Below, piece by piece: positions 6,646 through 12,755 of a stretch of DNA of 19,576 bases; within the stretch, counting starts at the first letter, position 1, and the number at the start of each line of letters is the position of its first letter. The position numbers and the translations under genes were made by a program. Source of the DNA: Muribaculaceae bacterium (GTDB lineage Bacteria > Bacteroidota > Bacteroidia > Bacteroidales > Muribaculaceae). A model generated the notes under the pieces. The model did not search any database. It saw only the letters and a program-made list of their open reading frames with translations, and was not told the origin of the DNA. The stretch lies in assembly GCA_009775375.1 (NCBI GenBank), contig VSPO01000057.1:1-19576 (forward strand). Reading direction: 5' to 3'.

Positions 6646-7870
6646 GTTTTATCAGCTCCGCAGAAATGAGGATGGGGGAAGCACCGATTCTTGTAGCATA
6701 AATAAACATCTCTTTCCCCTCCTTTAAAGAGTATTTCTTTCTCAATTCCTGAGCTTCGGCAGGGTAGTTGCGTGCGACGACATTGAATCTTCCTCCTTTA
6801 ATGCTCTTCATGTCTTTTTTGGTAAGCAGTTTGTCGATCCTGAGAATCCTGCCGGGAAAACCTGAGACCGGACTTTCTGAGATAAACAAGTGAGAGGATT
6901 TGTCAAGTTTCTTTAGGGATGGATAGTCTACACTAATCTCTTCCCATGGAGCCAATTTCATGACAGAGGCGTTTGGCTCGTAAATAAAACAGGCTTCCTT
7001 CAAGTCTTCTGAAGATGCATATTTAATGGAGGAGTACCCTTTTTTCTGAATGAAGTCGTGACCCTCTTTGCTGTGGAATGAGAAACGGGAGATGATTTGG
7101 GAGTCATTTGAAAGGTCGATCGCTTCAAACAAAATCTTGTTGTCGTAATAGCGGGAAACCTCCACGAGTAATTCCTTGCATTCTCCATTCACGCTAATCG
7201 CCCTGATGGATTTTAATTCCTGAAAATCCAAAATAGTTTGGGAGATGTCGAGCAGGGGAGATGCCTTGATGAAGAGTCTGTCGCATCTTTTTCGCAGCAA
7301 TGGCAACAACGATAATATGTCGGGTTGACAGTCGTGGAGATTATATAGCCGGGCATTCTGGTCGCCTCGTCGTGCCGGGTCGATGAATATGACATCAAAA
7401 ACTGAATCGTTGTCTCTGAGCCATTCGACAGAATCTACGTTAAGGACAGTTATGTTCTCAGCTGACAGGATAGAGGCATTCCATTTAAGAGCCATTGCCT
7501 TCTGTTTGTCAATTTCGCATGAAGCCACGTTTCGGGCTGACCTTGACATTGTAATAACATCAATGCCAAGACCGGAAGTCATATCAAGAAGAGAACCGCA
7601 ATCTTCGATAAGTCCCGCATGAAATCTTGCGACAGCCTCATTGCTTGCCTGTTCGGATGAAACTTCATTAGGAAAGAGGAAACGAGGATTTAATAGGAAT
7701 CCTGCAAGTTTTTTTCTGCATTTCTTTCTGCATTCTATCTGGGTTATAGCGAAATTCACGTCAAATCCAAGCTCTTTGTCGTGAAGCCTGAGCCGCAGTG
7801 AAGCAGGGTCTTCATTCTCATGCGATTTAATGAAATCGAAGAATGTCGTTGGTAGGTCATCAAATGTCAT
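6641..7870 (-). CDS. THUMP-like class I SAM methyltransferase (PG_1098 type)
   Basis: Predicted RNA methyltransferase of the Bacteroidota family represented by Porphyromonas gingivalis PG_1098 (ferredoxin-like N-terminal part, Rossmann SAM domain, C-terminal THUMP-like domain). In the 409-aa product the SAM motif I is LLDMTSGLGID (D96) and the motif IV position carries DPARR (D164-R168) in place of NPPY. The C-terminal third (KIAP-like core, then GGRFNVVARNYP) would be the THUMP-like part. The target RNA and base are not known to me; DPARR suggests something other than the standard N6-adenine enzymes, but that is inference. The start at 7870 is supported by a good upstream promoter (-7 TAATTTTG, -33 TTTTG, 19-nt spacer), giving a leader of about 30 nt. 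It is divergent from the exonuclease gene and convergent with the barrel gene. Confidence 0.82.
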   Translation of the reverse strand: MTFDDLPTTFFDFIKSHENEDPASLRLRLHDKELGFDVNFAITQIECRKKCRKKLAGFLLNPRFLFPNEVSSEQASNEAVARFHAGLIEDCGSLLDMTSGLGIDVITMSRSARNVASCEIDKQKAMALKWNASILSAENITVLNVDSVEWLRDNDSVFDVIFIDPARRGDQNARLYNLHDCQPDILSLLPLLRKRCDRLFIKASPLLDISQTILDFQELKSIRAISVNGECKELLVEVSRYYDNKILFEAIDLSNDSQIISRFSFHSKEGHDFIQKKGYSSIKYASSEDLKEACFIYEPNASVMKLAPWEEISVDYPSLKKLDKSSHLFISESPVSGFPGRILRIDKLLTKKDMKSIKGGRFNVVARNYPAEAQELRKKYSLKEGKEMFIYATRIGASPILISAELIKR

Positions 7871-7907
7871 TGCCTTATTGCATATAATTCAACACGCTCT
7901 TAAGATG

Positions 7908-7939
7908 CAAAATTAGCAATATGCGGCAAGAATCCAAAA
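7908..7939 (-). promoter_or_regulatory. Promoter of the THUMP-like methyltransferase
   Basis: The minus strand shows -33 TTTTG (7935-7939), a 19-nt spacer and -7 TAATTTTG (7908-7915), a close match to the Bacteroidota promoter consensus. Predicted initiation is near 7900, about 30 nt upstream of the ATG. The -33 box is half of the palindrome CCAAAA-TAATC-TTTTGG (7934-7950), which could be an operator. Confidence 0.7.
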
Positions 7940-8046
7940 TAATCTTTTGGTAATTTCGTCATATATAAGTAGGAAGACCTCGGAGTCCGTAAAGTCGGTC
8001 GGCTATTATTGAGGTCGGAAAGAGAAAAAGATATAAGAAAATAACG

Positions 8047-8541
8047 ATGTTGAATTTTGCAGCAATAGATTTTGAGACGGCTAATGGCTATGCATGTAGT
8101 GTATGCAGCGTAGGGGTGGTCGTAGTAAAAGACGGGAAAGTGACAGATAAGGTGTATAAGCTGATACATCCTGTCCCTAACTACTATAACAGCAGGAATG
8201 TGGAAGTGCACGGACTGACAAAAAATGATACTGAAGATGCCGATACTTTCCCAGAAGTATGGGCGGAAATAGCTCCATTAATAGAGGGACTCCCATTGGT
8301 GGCACACTTCAGCCGATTCGATGAGGGCTGTCTGAAGGCGGCTTTCCAGAGATTTGACATGACATATCCCGGATATGAATTTCAGTGCACGTGCACAGCT
8401 TCGAGGAGAAAATTCGGTAAAAGCCTCCCCAATCACAGGTTGCCGACTGTGGCCAAGGTCTGTGGCTACGACCTTTCCCGCCATCACCATGCTCTGGCCG
8501 ACGCCGAGGCTTGTGCCGCGATTGCCTTAAAGCTGTTGTGA
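8047..8541 (+). CDS. DEDDh 3'-5' exonuclease (Pol III epsilon-like)
   Basis: A small stand-alone exonuclease of the DnaQ-like (RNase T/epsilon) superfamily. The 164-aa protein carries Exo I DFET (D8, E10), Exo II in HFSRFDEG (D92) and Exo III HHALADAEA (H147 and D152, the H-x4-D form), so all acidic metal ligands and the catalytic histidine are present. It would hydrolyse single-stranded or frayed DNA (or RNA) 3' ends using two metal ions, in repair or nucleic-acid turnover. It lacks the extra regions of a replicative epsilon subunit, so proofreading in Pol III is not implied. Start: ATG at 8047 places the first strand (NFAAIDFET) at the very N-terminus, as usual. The 176-bp gap upstream contains the divergent methyltransferase promoter; I see no clean plus-strand TAnnTTTG. 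Confidence 0.88.
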   Translation: MLNFAAIDFETANGYACSVCSVGVVVVKDGKVTDKVYKLIHPVPNYYNSRNVEVHGLTKNDTEDADTFPEVWAEIAPLIEGLPLVAHFSRFDEGCLKAAFQRFDMTYPGYEFQCTCTASRRKFGKSLPNHRLPTVAKVCGYDLSRHHHALADAEACAAIALKLL

Positions 8542-8543
8542 TA

Positions 8544-8559
8544 TTAGAGCGCGCTCTTA
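8544..8559. repeat. Short palindromic intergenic motif TTAGAGCGCGCTCTTA
   Basis: A 12-nt perfect palindrome AGAGCGCGCTCT (8546-8557) sits just after the exonuclease stop codon. Its start matches the tip of the 4636-4748 inverted repeat (TTAGAGCGCG). No T run follows, so terminator function is doubtful. Confidence 0.5.
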
Positions 8560-8625
8560 CAGTTCAAAATCACCTATAAATTGGTTTTTAAGCCTTATTG
8601 CGCATAAGAGAATGTATTTTTTTTG

Positions 8626-8633
8626 TAATTTTG
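8626..8633 (+). promoter_or_regulatory. Putative -7 box of the amidase gene (TAATTTTG)
   Basis: TAATTTTG is an exact TAnnTTTG match, 19 nt before the amidase ATG. The nearest upstream TTG (8598-8600) is 25 nt away, which is long for a -33 element, and the stretch between is T-rich. Confidence 0.55.
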
Positions 8634-8652
8634 TGGTAAATTCCAAAAGAAG

Positions 8653-10155
8653 ATGCGATTTTATACAAAAATAATAGGTCTGATTCTAATTATCTCTTTC
8701 GCTGCGTCGCTTTCGTTATCGGCAAAAGATAAGAAAGGGGAGGACTTCACTGTCGTGATCGATGCCGGTCACGGCGGCAAAGACATAGGGGCTACAGACA
8801 ACAAAGCAAGAGAGAAGGATATCAATCTTGGAGTAGCCCTTCAGCTTCAAGACATAATAAAAAAGAAGTTGAAAGAGGTCAAGGTTGTAATGACAAGGGA
8901 CGATGACAAGTATCTGACACTCCAGCAGCGTGCCGACATTGCCAACAAATCCAAAGGAGATCTCTTTATCTCAATCCACACCAATTCTCTCGACAAGAGC
9001 AACAAACGGAGAAAGAGCGTTGCCGGGAGTTCCGTCTATGCCTTGGGACTGCATAAAGACGACAATAATATGAGAGTGGCGCGTAGAGAGAATTCCGTCA
9101 TCGAGCTTGAGCAGAATTATGAGCAAAAATACAGTGGCTTTGATCCTTCGAAAGATGAGTCGTATATCATTTTTGAGATGGCTCAGAAGAAAAATCTCAG
9201 CAAAAGCATAAAGTTTGCTGAGGAGGCTCAGAAACAGCTTGTCAAGTCCGGACGTGTCAACAGAGGAGTACATCAGGCAGGGTTCTGGGTTTTATGGGCA
9301 ACGTCTATGCCCTCTGTATTGATAGAGCTTGATTTTATCTGCAATCCCGAGTCAGCTCGCTATCTGACTTCAAAAAAAGGACAGAAAGAGCTTGCGTCAG
9401 CCATATTTAAGGCAGTCGACAGCTATTATGAGAATTGGAGCAAGTCGGTCAAGACAACAGCCGACCATAGGATGGGTTCTGAGACACATGCCAAGGATTA
9501 TGAAATGCAGGAGGTGGCAGTAGAAGAAACCTCTTCTGAAAGTCCTGTGGTCATATCCACTCGTAGATACGCTTCAAAAAAGATGGAGTCCGCCCCCTCG
9601 CTTAGGGCAGACAACGGAAGCTATGCGACAAGTCGTCGCAGGCGACGTTCTGCGTCATCTCGAAAGAAATCTGAGTCAAGAAATCTTGAGACAGCTTCTA
9701 TCCCTCTCCATTCAGAAAGCGAAAGAAGGGGGAAAGTGGTAGAATTGGAGATGGCGTCTGTTTCGTACGAAGTCGTTGACGAGACACTGTCTTCAGACAA
9801 GGCCGACAAGAAAAACAAAAAAAAGGATAAGAAAGCGGAAAAGGAAAGAAAAAAACGCGAAAAGAGAAAAAAATCTGCAAGACCGGCTTCTTCCCACAAC
9901 GCAAAGACGGATAAATTTGTTACAGTATATAAGATTCAGGTTTTGGCTTCCGAGGATTTGCTTAAACAAAACAATCCTCGCTTCTGTGGCCTTTCTCCAA
10001 TCACCACTTATAAAGAAAACAATCTCTATAAATACTACTTCGGAGAAAGCTCCGACCGCAACGAGATAAGCGAAATGCTGAAGGATGTTAAGAAAAAGAT
10101 TCCGGATGCGTTTATTATCTCAAGTATTAAAAGTAAAAGTTCAGCAAAAAATTGA
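8653..10155 (+). CDS. N-acetylmuramoyl-L-alanine amidase, SPOR-like C-terminus
   Basis: A zinc-dependent Amidase_3 enzyme that cuts the bond between N-acetylmuramic acid and L-alanine in peptidoglycan, acting in the periplasm during division or remodelling. The 500-aa product has a signal peptide (IIGLILIISFAASLSLSA, residues about 7-24). The catalytic domain follows at about 30-265: zinc ligands H40 (DAGHGG), E54 (REKDIN) and H109 (SIHTN), and catalytic E225 (LIELDFICN). A linker (about 270-420) is Ser/Arg-rich and then extremely basic (KKNKKKDKKAEKERKKREKR, residues about 386-405). The C-terminus (about 424-500, YKIQVLAS...) resembles a SPOR peptidoglycan-binding domain, as in amidases recruited to division sites; this part is less certain. 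The TGA stop is 8 bp before the ATG of the MCE gene, so the two are almost surely cotranscribed. Confidence 0.9.
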   Translation: MRFYTKIIGLILIISFAASLSLSAKDKKGEDFTVVIDAGHGGKDIGATDNKAREKDINLGVALQLQDIIKKKLKEVKVVMTRDDDKYLTLQQRADIANKSKGDLFISIHTNSLDKSNKRRKSVAGSSVYALGLHKDDNNMRVARRENSVIELEQNYEQKYSGFDPSKDESYIIFEMAQKKNLSKSIKFAEEAQKQLVKSGRVNRGVHQAGFWVLWATSMPSVLIELDFICNPESARYLTSKKGQKELASAIFKAVDSYYENWSKSVKTTADHRMGSETHAKDYEMQEVAVEETSSESPVVISTRRYASKKMESAPSLRADNGSYATSRRRRRSASSRKKSESRNLETASIPLHSESERRGKVVELEMASVSYEVVDETLSSDKADKKNKKKDKKAEKERKKREKRKKSARPASSHNAKTDKFVTVYKIQVLASEDLLKQNNPRFCGLSPITTYKENNLYKYYFGESSDRNEISEMLKDVKKKIPDAFIISSIKSKSSAKN

Positions 10156-10163
10156 TTCCACAT

Positions 10164-11066
10164 ATGAAAAAATTATTTAGAAAAGAATTTGTGATTGGAC
10201 TCTCCGTCATTGTCGCTCTTTTGATTCTGTTCATAGGTATTGAATACCTTAAGGGCATTAATCTGTTTAAGCCCGGTAACTTCTACGTAGCGAAATATGA
10301 AAATGTGGCCGGCCTTGAGATAGCGGCCCCGGTGACGGTGGATGGCTACAAGGTTGGACAGGTGAGGGAGATAAATTTCAACTATGAGCATCCTGGAAAG
10401 ATTGATGTTTTGCTGGCTCTCAACAAATCATTGCGCATCCCTGAGGATTCAAAGGCCATTATCGGAAGCGGCCTGCTTAATGGTGCTTTCGTTGAAATAA
10501 AGCTTGGGAAAAGCAAAAAAATGCTTGAAGTCGGTGGGGAGATTCAAGGCTCAATGACTCCCGACATGATGAAAAGTCTCTCCGAGGGATTGCTGCCCAC
10601 AGTAGAGAGCATACTTCCGAAGGTAGACAGCTTGCTACTCAATCTCAATAAACTCGTGGCCGATCCGGCCTTGGCGAAATCCATTCAAAGCCTTGACGGG
10701 ATTACCCAAAATATTTATCTCGCATCCGGAAGACTAAATGCTTTGATGAACCGTGAAGTGCCATCAATCCTCGGAAACGCTTCGCATGTCGCTACAAATC
10801 TTGACACGATAACGCGAAATCTGAGTGCGTTGTCCGAACAACTCGGGAATCTCCCGGTGGCATCCACAATGCAGAACGTCAATGATATCACATCGAATCT
10901 TGCAAGATTCTCCGACCAACTAAACAACAGCAATTCCTCTCTCGGAAGAATCATGAATGATCCGGAGCTTTACGAAAGAATCAATAAGGTGACGACAGAC
11001 ATTGACTCCCTGATTCTTGATATTCAGAAGAATCCAAAACGATACATAAGCATAAAGCTTCTATAG
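10164..11066 (+). CDS. MCE/MlaD-family phospholipid transport protein
   Basis: Predicted periplasmic, inner-membrane-anchored subunit of an Mla-type lipid transport system. The 300-aa protein begins with a basic tip (MKKLFRKEF) and a single transmembrane helix (VIGLSVIVALLILFIGIEYL, about residues 10-29). An MCE domain follows at about 37-115 (KYENVAGLEIAAPVTVDGYK...VGQVREI), then a long helical C-terminal region (about 130-290) with heptad-like spacing of L, I and N. MCE proteins form hexameric rings that pass lipids between membranes; partner ATPase and permease genes are not in the window. The start at ATG 10164 is preferred over upstream TTG 10152, which would overlap the amidase stop. 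Amidase followed by an MCE gene is, as I recall, a recurrent Bacteroidota pair. The gene ends at the terminator 11120-11160. Confidence 0.88.
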   Translation: MKKLFRKEFVIGLSVIVALLILFIGIEYLKGINLFKPGNFYVAKYENVAGLEIAAPVTVDGYKVGQVREINFNYEHPGKIDVLLALNKSLRIPEDSKAIIGSGLLNGAFVEIKLGKSKKMLEVGGEIQGSMTPDMMKSLSEGLLPTVESILPKVDSLLLNLNKLVADPALAKSIQSLDGITQNIYLASGRLNALMNREVPSILGNASHVATNLDTITRNLSALSEQLGNLPVASTMQNVNDITSNLARFSDQLNNSNSSLGRIMNDPELYERINKVTTDIDSLILDIQKNPKRYISIKLL

Positions 11067-11119
11067 CCACTGGAATAGCATCGCGGATTCAAACGTTGTC
11101 TCATACAACGGAGCATTTG

Positions 11120-11160
11120 TAGAGGAGAAAAAGACATCTTTTTCTCCTCTAATTTTATTT
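11120..11160 (+). terminator. Intrinsic terminator after the MCE gene
   Basis: AGAGGAGAAAAAGA (11121-11134) pairs perfectly with TCTTTTTCTCCTCT (11137-11150), extended by a T-A pair to 15 bp, and is followed by AATTTTATTTT. It separates the amidase/MCE unit from dnaA. The rest of this 201-bp gap is AT-rich and holds the dnaA promoter region. Confidence 0.88.
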
Positions 11161-11235
11161 TCTTGACATATAGATAATTATGGAAAATCGAAAAATGCAA
11201 GTGTCAAAACTATTTTTTTTGTGATTATTTTGTTG

Positions 11236-11243
11236 TTATTTTG
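11236..11243 (+). promoter_or_regulatory. Possible -7 box of dnaA (TTATTTTG)
   Basis: TTATTTTG differs from TAnnTTTG at one base and lies 24 nt before the dnaA ATG. A TTTG at 11218-11221 is only 14 nt upstream, short for a -33 element. A second TTATTTTG begins 12 nt earlier (11224-11231), so the true position is unclear. No perfect DnaA box (TTATCCACA) is visible in the gap. Confidence 0.35.
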
Positions 11244-11267
11244 TAGTCCGATTGAGAAACTACCGAC

Positions 11268-12674
11268 ATGACAGAAGATATATCCATAAAATGGGCCAAG
11301 TGCCTTGAAATCATACGCGATAATATCGGGGAAGCGCGAACCAGGACATGGTTTGCCTGCGCCAGACCAATTCGCTTAGTGGGCAAAAAACTCACACTGG
11401 GATTGCCTTCACATTTCTATTATGAGAAATATGAAGACGATTTCATCAATCTTTTGTCTGATACGTTGAGGAAGGTATTTGGCGAAGGAGTGCAGCTTGA
11501 ATACGAGGTTGGCATTATCAACAATGATGCGGCATCCAACGTGACATTGTCGAGTCCACAGCAAAGCCATACTATCAAAAACAAGTATGTCAGATCGATG
11601 CAGGGAGACTCGCCGTTGGGCAACTCATCAAACTCAGAAACGCCAGACTTCAATCCTCAGCTCAACGAGTCGCTGACGTTTGAAAATTATTGTGTAGGGG
11701 AAAGCAATCGTTTGCCATACACAATCGCCGAATATATCGCCAATAATCCCGGGAAGCATGATTTCAACCCGTTTTTCCTTTATGGAGAGGTAGGAGTGGG
11801 CAAGACCCATCTTATTCAGGCAATCGGCATCAGGGTTAAGGAAAGGAATCCCAGGGCAAAAGTGCTTTTCATAAGCCTTCGCCAATTCCAGAATCTTATG
11901 GCCAATGCCACCATCCACAAGCAGATTCCCGTTTTCCTAAACTGGTTTCAGCAGATGGATATGCTTTTGATCGACGACCTGCAGGAGTTGAGCCACAAAG
12001 ATGGCACGGCAAATGTTTTGTTCCCGATATTCAACCATCTTCATCAAAACGGCAAGGGTCTCGTCTTTACGTGCGATCGTCCTCCTATGGAGCTTGACGG
12101 CATTGCCGACAGATTGATCGACCGTTTCAAATGGGGCATAACCGAGAAGTTGCCCAAGCCTGACTTCGCCCTCAAGAAGAAGATTCTTGATTTTAAGGCC
12201 AAGAAGAATGGATTGAACCTTCCGGAGAATGTCATAGAGCTAATTGCGCAGCAGTCTACAGGCTCAGTCAGGGAAATGGAGGGAATCGTTATGGGCATAT
12301 TGACCAGATCGATTACGCTTAATGCCCCGATTACTCTCCAGTTGGCTCAAGAGGTGATGAAAAACACCGTCAAAAATACTGAAAGAAAGACTATAAATTT
12401 TGACATGATCGTAGAGGCCACGGCTGAATTCTATAAGCTTAATCCGGATGTCATTTTCTCCAAAAGCAGGGTCAGGGACATAGCAGATGCGCGTCAGGTC
12501 ATAATGTATCTCTGTCATAAGCTGACTTCACTGTCATCATCCGCGATAGGCAACAAGCTTAACCGTCGCCACGCAACCGTATTGCATGGAATCTCGGCAA
12601 TAGCCGACCGTCTTCCATATGCAAAAGACCTTTCGATAGCAGTGGAAACAATAGAGGAGGACCTCAGACGCTGA
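11268..12674 (+). CDS. dnaA: Chromosomal replication initiator DnaA
   Basis: DnaA binds the replication origin, opens it and loads the helicase. The 468-aa product has domain I (about 1-85, WAKCLEIIRDNIGEARTRTW), a short linker (about 86-135), the AAA+ domain III with Walker A GEVGVGKT (K179) and Walker B LLIDD (D236-D237), the DRLIDRFKWG segment of box VII, and domain IV with the helix-turn-helix (SKSRVRDIADARQVIMYLC...). All domains are present and the length is normal. Two oddities: Walker A has E where most DnaAs have G (GGVGLGKT is usual), and the DnaA-box contact loop reads LNRRHATVLHG where the classic form is GGRDHTTVLHA, so the usual Asp is absent. The start ATG 11268 opens domain I at the expected place. 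Its 3' end converges on the TPR gene over a shared hairpin. Confidence 0.96.
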   Translation: MTEDISIKWAKCLEIIRDNIGEARTRTWFACARPIRLVGKKLTLGLPSHFYYEKYEDDFINLLSDTLRKVFGEGVQLEYEVGIINNDAASNVTLSSPQQSHTIKNKYVRSMQGDSPLGNSSNSETPDFNPQLNESLTFENYCVGESNRLPYTIAEYIANNPGKHDFNPFFLYGEVGVGKTHLIQAIGIRVKERNPRAKVLFISLRQFQNLMANATIHKQIPVFLNWFQQMDMLLIDDLQELSHKDGTANVLFPIFNHLHQNGKGLVFTCDRPPMELDGIADRLIDRFKWGITEKLPKPDFALKKKILDFKAKKNGLNLPENVIELIAQQSTGSVREMEGIVMGILTRSITLNAPITLQLAQEVMKNTVKNTERKTINFDMIVEATAEFYKLNPDVIFSKSRVRDIADARQVIMYLCHKLTSLSSSAIGNKLNRRHATVLHGISAIADRLPYAKDLSIAVETIEEDLRR

Positions 12675-12691
12675 AGCCTTATCCCAACATA

Positions 12692-12736
12692 AAGCGTTCC
12701 TTAAAATCTCTAACACAGAGGTTTTAAGGAACGCTT
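12692..12736. terminator. Shared hairpin between dnaA and the TPR gene
   Basis: AAGCGTTCCTTAAAATCTC (12692-12710) pairs with 12718-12736 over 19 positions with one G-T pair and a 7-nt loop. It sits 17 nt after the dnaA stop and 19 nt before the TPR-gene stop, the position of a bidirectional terminator, but it lacks a real T run on either side. Its arm shares the 13-mer CGTTCCTTAAAAT with the right arm (read on the minus strand) of the 4636-4748 inverted repeat. Confidence 0.7.
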
Positions 12737-12755
12737 ATATATAGGGAAGTTGAGC

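Noticed and set aside
11163..11168. TTGACA as a sigma70 -35 box for dnaA
   Set aside because: No TATAAT follows at about 17 bp, and Bacteroidota promoters use TTTG/TAnnTTTG.
11067..11267. Replication origin next to dnaA
   Set aside because: The gap is AT-rich, but I found no DnaA-box cluster; only a terminator and a probable promoter are visible.
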